Part shown: positions 14,697-22,761 of the stretch, piece after piece
How positions within the stretch are numbered: the first letter of the stretch is position 1
Layout: every line of letters begins with the position of its first letter
NCBI GenBank assembly: GCA_022072055.1
Contig: JAJVIK010000032.1
Location: 1 to 32,714 of the forward strand
Direction: 5' to 3'
DNA from: a bacterium
GTDB lineage: Bacteria > Hinthialibacterota > Hinthialibacteria > OLB16
Length of the DNA: 32,714 bases
Position numbers and translations under genes: made by a program
Notes under the pieces: model-generated
What the model was told of the DNA's origin: nothing
Databases searched by the model: none
The model's input: the letters and a program-made list of their open reading frames with translations, nothing else

Positions 14697-15410
14697 TCAC
14701 ATCACCATCCCCCCATCCACATGCAGCACCTGGCCGGTGACATAGACGGAATCCGGACCCGCCAGGAACGAGCATACCCCCGCGACATCCTCTGGGGACC
14801 CGAAACGCGCCAGCGGAACCATGTCGCGCGCGGCCTTGCGAACCTCATCGGAAAGCCCCTTGGTCATGTCGGTCTCGATGAATCCCGGCGCGACCGCGTT
14901 AACCAGAATCTTTCGTGAGGCAAGCTCCTTGGCGAGCGACTTGGTCAGCCCAATGAGTCCCGCCTTGGAAGCCGAGTAGTTGGCCTGCCCCGCGTTCCCG
15001 ACCACTCCGACCACCGAGGTGACATTGATAATCCGTCCCCCTTCTTCGTTCTTCATCATCGGGCGCGCGGCCGCCTGGGAGCAGAGAAAAGCCGACCTGA
15101 GGTTGGCCGCCAGGACCTCATCCCAGTGCTCCGGTTTCATGCGCAAGATCAGGCCGTCCCGAGTGATCGCGGCGTTATTGACCAGGACATCCAGCCGCCC
15201 GGCCTCGCGAACGACCGTCTCGAAGAGCTCCTTGACCGCCGCCGGGTCGGAGCCATCGCAGACCCTGCCGATTCCCCCGGCGGCGCCGCTCACGCTCTCC
15301 TGGGACCGGCCCGTGAAGTAGACCTGGAATCCCTCTTGAAGGAATCGCTCGACAATCGCGCGCCCAATCCCCCTCGTCCCGCCTGTCACAATGGCAACTT
15401 TTTGTTCCAT
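14697..15410 (-). CDS. fabG: 3-oxoacyl-[acyl-carrier-protein] reductase (FabG-like SDR)
   Basis: A 237-residue classical short-chain dehydrogenase. It shows the nucleotide-binding GGTRGIG (10-16), NNAA (78-81), Asn103, and the catalytic Ser132, Tyr145 and Lys149 (YSASK), with the typical PG[FI]xxTDM and HVDGGMVM ending of FabG. FabG reduces 3-oxoacyl-ACP with NADPH in fatty-acid synthesis. It stands alone here, converging with the MCE operon with a 22-nt gap and without other fab genes, so a role in another 3-oxoacyl or polyketide-type pathway is possible. The start ATG follows GAGAGGG. Family call firm; physiological role moderately sure. Confidence 0.88.
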   Translation of the reverse strand: MEQKVAIVTGGTRGIGRAIVERFLQEGFQVYFTGRSQESVSGAAGGIGRVCDGSDPAAVKELFETVVREAGRLDVLVNNAAITRDGLILRMKPEHWDEVLAANLRSAFLCSQAAARPMMKNEEGGRIINVTSVVGVVGNAGQANYSASKAGLIGLTKSLAKELASRKILVNAVAPGFIETDMTKGLSDEVRKAARDMVPLARFGSPEDVAGVCSFLAGPDSVYVTGQVLHVDGGMVM

Positions 15411-15498
15411 TTTGCCCTCTCAGATTAGGAGTGGGTGGAGTATCCGGGGGAGGCGGGGATTGGGCAAGCTCTCCCGGAAATGGGTTTGAGACGTTTAA

Positions 15499-15528
15499 TT
15501 GACACTCCGCTCCCGATCTTCCTATACT
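15499..15528 (+). promoter_or_regulatory. Near-consensus sigma70 promoter of the giant secreted protein gene
   Basis: TTGACA (15499-15504) and TATACT (15523-15528) lie 18 nt apart, predicting a start near 15535 and a leader of about 58 nt to the ATG at 15593. It lies between the divergently read FabG-like gene and the 1,887-residue protein gene, and points at the latter. Confidence 0.65.
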
Positions 15529-15592
15529 TTCCCCCGGACAACACTGCTTTTTTCAGCCGAAAAGACAATCCTCGGAAGGGGTGCTCCACCTG

Positions 15593-18500
15593 ATGAGCTC
15601 TTCAATGCGTCGTCGTTCTATTCTTGCTTTGTGCCTGCTGATGCTCCCGGTCTTGCCGGGGGAAAGCGGGGTGCTCCAATCCTTGGAGGTCGTCCTGGCC
15701 GGTCCCACTGATTTGGGGGTGGCCGCCCTTGAGATTGATGGGAGCACCGACCTATCGGCTCTCGCCCCGCTTGGGGGGATCGAGGCGGATTTGGCGGGGG
15801 ACCAGATCTACCTGGCGGTGAACGCCGACCGGGCCACCCCCGGCGCCACCCGGATGATCCGGTTCGACAAAGCGACCATCACGCGAGCTCTGGGGACAGT
15901 GACGGAGGCTTCAGCCTCAACCACCGCCAATCCGTATCTGACCAACGTGAGACTTGCGGGGGACACCCACAACCCGAACAACCACGCGGGGGACTTCCTC
16001 CTTGGCATGAGCAGCGATCCCAACACCGGGGACATCTATCTCGCGGCCCAAGACGGGGTTGCAAGTAAGGCGCTCCTCCGGATCGCCTCCGGTATCGGCT
16101 CCGCGAGCGCGGTGGTCGAATTCGCCGCGACGGACACCGACACGGCGCAGATCCCCGCCGCGTACCGTCTCTCGCCCAACTACTGCCCCAGCTTTTCGAG
16201 CACCATGATGGGACCGGAGAGCGTGGCGGCTTACATCCTTCCGAGCGCCACCGACTTGTTCTTCTACGCGGATGGCTCGACGCTGGATTTCGCGCTCTGC
16301 TGGGCGGTTCAAGACCTAGTCCACCGGCGCGAGTCCACCACCCCTAATAAGGTGACCAACTTGGTCGGGATACCGGACAATGACCTCTTTACGGACGAAA
16401 TGAGGGTCCATGCCACCGCCCTTGCCGGGAGCCACTCTTTCAACCCGGCGGCCTCGACTTTCCATAGCGATGTGGTCCTGATTCCGCAGGCCGACCGGAT
16501 GGTGTTCATCTCCGGCAGGAATGGCCAGAACAACCTGTTTCTGGTCAACGATCTCAACGACAACACGGAAATCGGTGGGACCAATGTGGACACTCCGCAA
16601 CTCACGGCGGTGGCCACGAGTCGCACTCCGACCGCGCTGACCAATATCTTCCTGAACGGCCAAGTTGTCACCAACGCCATCTATTACGCCGCATACAGCC
16701 CTGGAGCGAACGACACGCAAATTGTCCGCGCGAACTTCAGCGCCTCTGGTTCTGTCTTGTCTCAACAGGTCCAGGATCTGGCGACGACGAATGACGTCCT
16801 CCCCGGGCGCATCTCCGAGCTCACCACCGACTCCGAGGGCACCATCTACGCGGTCGATGGAGCGAACGGAATCATCTACGCCCTGGCGCAGAATATCCCC
16901 CCGGACCCGACCCCCACGCCCACCCCGATAGCGTTTTCTTGCTTCGCCACCGACACCCTTACACAGGGGGGCTTCCCGCAGTTCACCCCCAATGACTCCA
17001 ATTCCCTGGTCACCTACGCCAAGAACTTCAGGGGACAAGATGATGTCATCACCGAGCTCGAACTATTCGGGATGGGTGACCTGGATGATTACACCGGGTG
17101 GTCAAGCATCACGGGGGCGAACCCGGATCCGCGCCGCTTCTACTATGTCCATCGCCCCATCGTGATCAGCCGGGGCGACCGCCTCACAGTCTCCAACAGC
17201 GATTGGTTCATCTTCCGCTCCGAGGGAGACCGTCGGGCTTTCCTGGAGATTAATGGGCGCTTGATCTGTAACACGGTCCCGGCGGATGTGGCCCTTGGAC
17301 CGAACCCTGGACTTTCAGACACAGACTACGAGGAATCCGCCGAGGTCCGCTTCACCTCGGTGGTGGGCTTTATCGCGTGGATGAAGGATCAGGGGGTGCC
17401 CAATTGGGCGGCCCTGAACTGGGCGCCGCCCCCCGGAGATACCGCCGCGCAGGAATTCGCGGCGTTTACGAGCTCGATCTTTGATTCCGTGATTCCGCCC
17501 GCCGACAATGTCATCAATCAGATTTCAGGGAACGTTTTTGGGGCCCGAACCGGCCGGTGGGGCGGGATCTACTTCAGCGATTCGGATGTGGGCGGGAGCT
17601 CCGCGACCGCCTCGCGGATCCAGTTTGCCCGCGTCGAATTCGCGGAGGTCGGAATCTACGCCCAAGACCGCACCCTGGACCGCAACCTGGTCCGTGACGA
17701 AAACGCCCTCCGGATTGTCTCCTCGATCCTGGAGCGCAACCTGATCGGACTCTCCATCGATGGCTTCTCCCCGGTGGTGGCCAACAACATCATCCGGTAC
17801 TCCAAGCGAGACCCCTCCTTCGATGCCCGCAGCTTCAACAACACAACGCCCCGGACCACCGCCTGCAACCTGACCTCGGCGCAACGCTTCCCCGTGGGCG
17901 CCAGCGGCGCGGGGGTGTTCGTCACCAAGCGCCGTTCGAGCAGCAGTGTGGCCACCGACCCGCTGTTCTTCCAGAACCAGATTACCGACAACGAGCTTGT
18001 CGGGGCGCAGGTGCAACAGAACGGGGTCGCGGTGTCCTATGGGACTCCCACCACCTTTAACCGTCCCAAGCCCCGCTTCGGACGCGCAGTGGCCCCCATC
18101 GATTCCGCGCATGAGTTCCAAAATGTCGGCCAGAACCAATTCACCAACAACGGGCCGAGCATGCTCGCGGCTCTCAATGTGATTTACAATGTCCGCGAAT
18201 CGCCCGCCGATAACGGAGTCGGCAGCCTGGACCACCCCGCCGACATGCCCGCGCAGAACAACGATTGGGGAACCCCCGATCCGAACGAGATCAACCAATC
18301 CATCCGGGATGGCTTGGATGAGTTTAACGACCTCGGCGAGGTGATCTTTGGGCCGTTCCTCACTCCGGCGCCGGTTCCCAGACCGCCGTTGGCAAATCGG
18401 ATTCCCGACATTCGCCACACGGTGGCCCCCGCGGGCGACGCCTTCGCAACCCTGGACCTCGATGACTACGCCTTGGACGCCGATAGCCGCGATCCGGTAA

Positions 18501-21256
18501 CCGGCGCGCAGGACCCGCTCACCTGGACCGAAACCGGGAGCAACACGAGTATCCTGGCGCCCTTCAACACCCTCGAGGTGACCGTTCCGGTCAGCGCCTC
18601 TCCGAGCGGACAGAATGTCAACCTCACGGTTGAAAACGGTAATCCCCCGAACCCGGTGAACGTCATCCGGGTTCACACCTCGAACATCCTTCTCGGCGAC
18701 CCGTTGGTGGACACTCAAATCGGCAAGGGCGACGGTAGTTCGATTCCGCATGGCTGGTGCCTCAAGGGGGGCGCGAACGGCACCGGACCGATCTCCATAG
18801 CCCAGCCTCAATCGGGCGCGGGGGGTGGGGTGCTCCAACTCACATTGACCAGCGGCCTGGGTGTGACCCCGCTGTTTCGGGATGACAGCCTGATCTCCTC
18901 CTCCGGCGAGTTGGCCAACCCGCTCGCCCCTTCCGGCTCAAACATCGCCCTCAAGGGACATGCCCTCGGGGCGCCCGGACCTGGGCCGGTCAACCTGACC
19001 GCCGTCAACCTCCAGGTGGATGCCGACCTGAACGGGGTGACCGTGACCCCGCAGGCGGCGTTCTCGGATTGGGTCCGTTTGAGCGTGACCCGGAAGCTGG
19101 CGGATGGCTCGGATGATTCATACAGTCTCGCCATCGCCGATTTGCTCCTGGGTCAGACCACCAACCTGGTGGGAAACGCCTTCGGCGCGGCCGCCATCAT
19201 CGGCGCCACCGAGAACCATGCCTTTGAGAACATCAATCTCACCCAGTTCCTTGGGGCCGTCTCCAGCACCGCCATGAATTCCCTCACTCCCGCCAATCGA
19301 AGGGCCGCGGTGATCAGCCAGCAGACCAGCTGGTCGGTGCTTGCGGTGGGGATGGGGACCGATGGGACCTTCTCGGGTGGAGGAAATTACCCCGAAATGG
19401 ACATCACCGCCACGGGGAAACCGGCGGCCACCTACCCGGGCGCCACTTCCGGGAACGCGCTCCGGGTGACCTTCAATAAGTCCGGCCTTCAGGGGGTCTT
19501 CCTCGGTCATAAGGGAATCCCGAACACGGCCTATAACGAAGGGGATGTTCTCACCCTGTCGCTGAACTCGTATGTGGATCTGGCTTATAACGGCGTGGCG
19601 GATGAACTGATCAACGAACCCACCGCCGGCTTGGCATTGGCCTTTACTCTGTTCACCCTGCCCGGCTCTGCCGCTCAAAGCATCAATTATGTCTTCTTCC
19701 CACCCGCTCAATCGCTCGTGGCCCCGCTTCGCAAGGGAGTCGCCGCGGGCACCCCATACGGTCGGGGAGGAAGCCAAATGGTCAACCCGCTGGCGCTGAT
19801 TCATGGCAAGTGGACCCGTCATGAGGTCTCCCTGCGCATCCCCCAGATCGGGCAGAACTATCAGGGACCGGTCGGCTCCGGCAATGTCGTGGATTCGCTG
19901 GGGGTCGAGGGCCTGATCATGCTTTCGCGCATCGATGCCCCTGCCGGTCTGCCCGATCAGAGCGTGTGGTTGGACAACATCTGCATCAGTCGCTGCCCCG
20001 GCTCGCTCGCGCTGGCTCAGGGCGCCATCAATGTCCCGATGGTCTCGGCGGGCTTTTCGCTTCCGTTCACAAACGGCGCGAACGCGGGCCCCGGGAGCTT
20101 CTTTACCGGTCCCAACGGGTTTGGAAGCGACATTGCCATGCCGGTGGCGCTCAATCGCGGTCAGACCATCTTCGGCGGATTCACCCAGGGCGGAAGCGGG
20201 GCCTCGCAGCCGGTCACTCCGGTGGCGGCCTCCACCTTCTGGGGAACCGCCGGCAACGCCGGCAAGACTGGCATGCTGGACCTCGCGTTTGCCGGGTTCC
20301 TTCGCGGCCCGGCCCAAGGGGGTGTGGGCGCGCCCGCGTTTGACTCGGCCGTGGTGGCCGGCGGCGGAGTGGATGTGGCCCTTAACTTCCCGACTCTCCC
20401 CGATGGAAATCGTGGTCTTGTCGTCGGTCCAGCCCCCAGCTCGGTCGGAGTGAACGCGTTCAGCTCCAACATCACCTCGGGTATCCCGGCGACGGGCTAT
20501 AACGGCGAGGCGGTGGTGAATACGCCCTACCTCGACATGCGCGCCGCGAGCGATTCGCTTCTTCCTGGGCTCCGTGAACAGGATGTGACCTTCGCCGGCG
20601 GCTCGGGAGGGAATCCGGACGGCGAGAATGGGAACCTCAATCCCAATCAGGTCCTGAGCAACATCGCGGGTGTCTTCGGAGTGCGCTGGTTTACTCGTAG
20701 CAACGCCGCGGAGGTGAGCCACAACCCGGTCCTCAATGTCCTGCTCACAAACGCCGATTTCGTGCTCGGACTTCAGGCCACCCGGAATCCCTCGGCCCTC
20801 CCCACGGGCGCGGACATCATCGCTCCGGATGGAGTCTGGGTGGATGACTTTATCAGCGGTTCGTTCATCACCTTCAACTCGTTCCAGAAGTATTACGACA
20901 TCGTGTTGAACAACCAGACCGGGGGCTTGGCTGGAATCACCGGTGAGGTGCCCGCGGCCCTGCTTGCGGACCTGGCCGCCACGAACCCCGGCGCGCAGCT
21001 GGCTCAAGTGTCCATCTTCAAGAACAACGGGTATTCCTTCGGAATCACCGTGCGGGACATCATCAACAACACCAACCTGAAGGGCTTCAGCGGAATCTTC
21101 GCCCCGGGTCTGGATGGACCGGTGACCCTCACCGACAGCCTCCCGGGACGCTACGGGACCGCCTGTATCTCGATCGACGAGATCAACCTGTATGGGGTTC
21201 GGGATTCCTCGGCCTTCTACGACGAGGACTTGCAGAGGTCGGACCTGCTGCCGTAG
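15593..21256 (+). CDS. Giant secreted multidomain protein with beta-propeller-like, parallel beta-helix and jelly-roll-like regions
   Basis: A 1,887-residue exported protein that I do not assign to a named family. The N-terminus is a signal peptide (MRRRSILALCLLMLPVLPG). Residues ~25-435 contain repeated segments such as TTDSEGTIYAVDGANGIIYA, suggesting a beta-propeller. A short Pro-Thr linker lies near 438-446. Residues ~640-880 have rungs like NVINQISGNVFG, RNLIGLSIDG and NNIIRYS, typical of right-handed parallel beta-helices. The remainder (~950-1887) is Gly/Asn/Ser-rich and beta-dominated, with two segments of lectin-like jelly-roll look (VWLDNICIS and CISIDEINLYG near the end). No transmembrane helix, sortase motif or dockerin is seen at the C-terminus. 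ATG 15593 fits the ribosome site best; GTG 15581 and ATG 15605 are alternatives. Likely a surface or released adhesion or glycan-binding protein. Confidence 0.8.
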   Translation: MSSSMRRRSILALCLLMLPVLPGESGVLQSLEVVLAGPTDLGVAALEIDGSTDLSALAPLGGIEADLAGDQIYLAVNADRATPGATRMIRFDKATITRALGTVTEASASTTANPYLTNVRLAGDTHNPNNHAGDFLLGMSSDPNTGDIYLAAQDGVASKALLRIASGIGSASAVVEFAATDTDTAQIPAAYRLSPNYCPSFSSTMMGPESVAAYILPSATDLFFYADGSTLDFALCWAVQDLVHRRESTTPNKVTNLVGIPDNDLFTDEMRVHATALAGSHSFNPAASTFHSDVVLIPQADRMVFISGRNGQNNLFLVNDLNDNTEIGGTNVDTPQLTAVATSRTPTALTNIFLNGQVVTNAIYYAAYSPGANDTQIVRANFSASGSVLSQQVQDLATTNDVLPGRISELTTDSEGTIYAVDGANGIIYALAQNIPPDPTPTPTPIAFSCFATDTLTQGGFPQFTPNDSNSLVTYAKNFRGQDDVITELELFGMGDLDDYTGWSSITGANPDPRRFYYVHRPIVISRGDRLTVSNSDWFIFRSEGDRRAFLEINGRLICNTVPADVALGPNPGLSDTDYEESAEVRFTSVVGFIAWMKDQGVPNWAALNWAPPPGDTAAQEFAAFTSSIFDSVIPPADNVINQISGNVFGARTGRWGGIYFSDSDVGGSSATASRIQFARVEFAEVGIYAQDRTLDRNLVRDENALRIVSSILERNLIGLSIDGFSPVVANNIIRYSKRDPSFDARSFNNTTPRTTACNLTSAQRFPVGASGAGVFVTKRRSSSSVATDPLFFQNQITDNELVGAQVQQNGVAVSYGTPTTFNRPKPRFGRAVAPIDSAHEFQNVGQNQFTNNGPSMLAALNVIYNVRESPADNGVGSLDHPADMPAQNNDWGTPDPNEINQSIRDGLDEFNDLGEVIFGPFLTPAPVPRPPLANRIPDIRHTVAPAGDAFATLDLDDYALDADSRDPVTGAQDPLTWTETGSNTSILAPFNTLEVTVPVSASPSGQNVNLTVENGNPPNPVNVIRVHTSNILLGDPLVDTQIGKGDGSSIPHGWCLKGGANGTGPISIAQPQSGAGGGVLQLTLTSGLGVTPLFRDDSLISSSGELANPLAPSGSNIALKGHALGAPGPGPVNLTAVNLQVDADLNGVTVTPQAAFSDWVRLSVTRKLADGSDDSYSLAIADLLLGQTTNLVGNAFGAAAIIGATENHAFENINLTQFLGAVSSTAMNSLTPANRRAAVISQQTSWSVLAVGMGTDGTFSGGGNYPEMDITATGKPAATYPGATSGNALRVTFNKSGLQGVFLGHKGIPNTAYNEGDVLTLSLNSYVDLAYNGVADELINEPTAGLALAFTLFTLPGSAAQSINYVFFPPAQSLVAPLRKGVAAGTPYGRGGSQMVNPLALIHGKWTRHEVSLRIPQIGQNYQGPVGSGNVVDSLGVEGLIMLSRIDAPAGLPDQSVWLDNICISRCPGSLALAQGAINVPMVSAGFSLPFTNGANAGPGSFFTGPNGFGSDIAMPVALNRGQTIFGGFTQGGSGASQPVTPVAASTFWGTAGNAGKTGMLDLAFAGFLRGPAQGGVGAPAFDSAVVAGGGVDVALNFPTLPDGNRGLVVGPAPSSVGVNAFSSNITSGIPATGYNGEAVVNTPYLDMRAASDSLLPGLREQDVTFAGGSGGNPDGENGNLNPNQVLSNIAGVFGVRWFTRSNAAEVSHNPVLNVLLTNADFVLGLQATRNPSALPTGADIIAPDGVWVDDFISGSFITFNSFQKYYDIVLNNQTGGLAGITGEVPAALLADLAATNPGAQLAQVSIFKNNGYSFGITVRDIINNTNLKGFSGIFAPGLDGPVTLTDSLPGRYGTACISIDEINLYGVRDSSAFYDEDLQRSDLLP

Positions 21257-21291
21257 GGCGGGTTCATCCGTTGGAGAATCGCGGGACCGGT

Positions 21292-21325
21292 AGGGCCGGG
21301 GATTTTTCCTCGGCCCTTCTTCATT
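21292..21325 (+). terminator. Rho-independent terminator after the giant protein gene
   Basis: An 11-bp stem, agggccgggga (21292-21302) / tcctcggccct (21307-21317), with one G-T wobble pair and a tttt loop, is followed by tcttcattct. It starts 36 nt after the stop codon. Confidence 0.6.
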
Positions 21326-21345
21326 CTCGTGGGACATGCACCAAC

Positions 21346-21375
21346 AAAAAAGGGGCGCGCCTGAGCGCGCCCCTT
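21346..21375 (-). terminator. Strong Rho-independent terminator of the glycine-zipper lipoprotein gene
   Basis: Read on the minus strand, a perfect 11-bp stem (21350-21360 with 21365-21375), rich in G-C and with a 4-nt loop, is followed by a run of at least six T (21346-21351 as A on the plus strand). It lies 28 nt past the lipoprotein stop. Confidence 0.85.
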
Positions 21376-21402
21376 GAAGACTGTCCTTCAGCTGTTTGAA
21401 TC

Positions 21403-21744
21403 TTACCAGGCGTTGTCCGATGGGGGTTCCTGGCGGCCGCCGTAGGCCATCGGCTGGTTCTGGTAATAGCCCTGCCCGTAACCCTGCTGGTAACCCTGGC
21501 TGTACGCCTGAGCGCGGGCGTTATCCTCGCTCTTCTGTACTTGATTCCCAACCAAAGCCCCGCCCAGGCCGCCGATTCCGGCTCCGATCAAGGTGCTCTT
21601 GGTGTCGCCGCCAAAACCCTGTCCCGCAAGGGCCCCGGCCCCGGCGCCCAGCAAGGCTCCGTTTTGGGTCTTATCGAGGTTGGCGCATCCCCCGGCGATC
21701 ACCGCCAGGACAAGGATGACCAGCACAATCATTGGCGTTTTCAT
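21403..21744 (-). CDS. Glycine-zipper outer-membrane-type lipoprotein
   Basis: A 113-residue protein with a lipoprotein signal peptide (hydrophobic residues 5-16, then AGGC with Cys20 as the lipidation site; the -3 residue is Ala, slightly off consensus). Two Gly/Ala-rich segments, GALLGAGAGALAGQGFGG and LIGAGIGGLGGALVGN, form the glycine-zipper 2TM domain found in SlyB/YmgG/OsmB-like envelope proteins. The C-terminus is a Gln-Gly-Tyr repeat (SQGYQQGYGQGYYQNQP). Family members relate to envelope stress or membrane integrity, but the function here is unproved. GGGAGG lies 11 nt before the ATG. The 249-nt divergent gap to the DUF1080 gene contains small palindromes such as cccatagtggg (21912-21922), but no promoter I can defend. 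Confidence 0.85.
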   Translation of the reverse strand: MKTPMIVLVILVLAVIAGGCANLDKTQNGALLGAGAGALAGQGFGGDTKSTLIGAGIGGLGGALVGNQVQKSEDNARAQAYSQGYQQGYGQGYYQNQPMAYGGRQEPPSDNAW

Positions 21745-21993
21745 GTTTTTTCAGTCCTCCCAACGGCTTTCAGGCCCGTTCCGATGATGTGACGCTTTCG
21801 GGTCGCAAGAAATTCATGGCCGCCCTGGCTGGGCGCGCCTTGCTTCCATTATCGACAATTCATTTTTAGCCTAAACCGTCTTGGATGTACATAGAGGCGC
21901 AAGCGGCGCAGCCCATAGTGGGGCCTCTTGCCGAATCCCTGGCCCCTAAGGGATGATAGTCATCAACCATCACACCAGCTCCGGAGGACTCCC

Positions 21994-22677
21994 ATGCCCC
22001 AGCCCCTAGGATTCATTCTTCGTCGATTGACCGGCCTTCTCCTGGCCGCCATCGCGCTTTTCGTGACCGTCGTGGCCCCCGCCGAGGAGGGATTCCAGCC
22101 CCTTTTTGACGGCAAGTCTTTGGAAGGTTGGAAGCCCTATTCAGGCCGAGGCCGGGCGGTTCCACCCGAGGAAAGCGCCTTCAGTGTTCAGGATGGAGTG
22201 ATCTATTGCTCCGGGCAGGGGAAGGACTATTGGCTGATTGCGCCCGGGACCTATGGGGACTGTGTTCTCCGTCTCGAATACAAGGTCGAGGGCGAGGCCA
22301 ACAGCGGGGTGTTCCTGCGCGCTCCGGAGTACGCCGAACCCGCGTTCAAGGGATTTGAGGTCCAGATCATCGGCGACCATGGCGAGCCGCCCTCGCATCA
22401 CGGCTGCGGCTCGATCTACGATGTGATTGGGACCATGCGCAACATGTCCCGTCCGTCAGGCGAGTGGAACAGCATGGAAATCACCTGCCGGGGGTCGCTG
22501 GTCAAGATTGTCCATAACGGGTTCAAGGTGATCGACGTGGACTTGAGCGAGCTGACCGAGCCGATTGGGAAGTTTGATTTCCCCTATTCCAAAATGCCCA
22601 AGGAAGGGTATATCGGGGTCCAGAATCACGGCGGCAAGGTGTGGTTCCGGAATATTGAGGTGAAGGTCCTCAACTGA
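21994..22677 (+). CDS. Secreted DUF1080 protein (3-keto-disaccharide hydrolase family)
   Basis: A 227-residue exported protein. The signal peptide spans residues 1-29 (basic RR, hydrophobic GLLLAAIALFVTVV, cleavage near APA^EE). The DUF1080 domain fills the remainder and shows its typical motifs: FQPLFDGKSLEGW at the start, LRLEYKVEGEANSGVFLR, GFEVQIIGDHG and GYIGVQNHGGKVWFRNIEVK at the end. The fold is a concanavalin/LamG-like jelly roll. Pfam names the family 3-keto-disaccharide hydrolase, and studied members cleave 3-keto-glycosides in the periplasm; it is greatly expanded in Planctomycetes and relatives. GGAGG lies 7 nt before the ATG at 21994, so the longer upstream frame is not used. 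A glycan role agrees with the sugar importer downstream, though a promoter separates them. Confidence 0.9.
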   Translation: MPQPLGFILRRLTGLLLAAIALFVTVVAPAEEGFQPLFDGKSLEGWKPYSGRGRAVPPEESAFSVQDGVIYCSGQGKDYWLIAPGTYGDCVLRLEYKVEGEANSGVFLRAPEYAEPAFKGFEVQIIGDHGEPPSHHGCGSIYDVIGTMRNMSRPSGEWNSMEITCRGSLVKIVHNGFKVIDVDLSELTEPIGKFDFPYSKMPKEGYIGVQNHGGKVWFRNIEVKVLN

Positions 22678-22725
22678 GGTCAAGACGGGGGGCGGACCCG
22701 GCCGCGCCCCTCTCCAAGTTTCCGA

Positions 22726-22761
22726 TTGACCTTTAGGGGCGGGATGCGAATACTTTTCGCA
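22726..22761 (+). promoter_or_regulatory. Promoter directly abutting a start codon; -10 box within an inverted repeat
   Basis: TTGACC (22726-22731) and AATACT (22749-22754) are 17 nt apart. The expected transcription start would be at or next to the ATG at 22761, giving a leaderless or nearly leaderless mRNA. No ribosome-binding sequence is visible before this ATG. A perfect 6-bp inverted repeat, tgcgaa (22745-22750) / ttcgca (22756-22761), embraces the -10 box. Confidence 0.45.

Noticed and set aside
19118-21337. 739-codon minus-strand open frame
   Set aside because: Antisense to the end of the giant secreted protein, running across its terminator; Arg/Gly/His-rich composition typical of shadow frames.
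22685-22712. GC-rich hairpin after the DUF1080 gene as a terminator
   Set aside because: The stem is short with a large loop and there is no T-tract after it; not supportable as a Rho-independent terminator.
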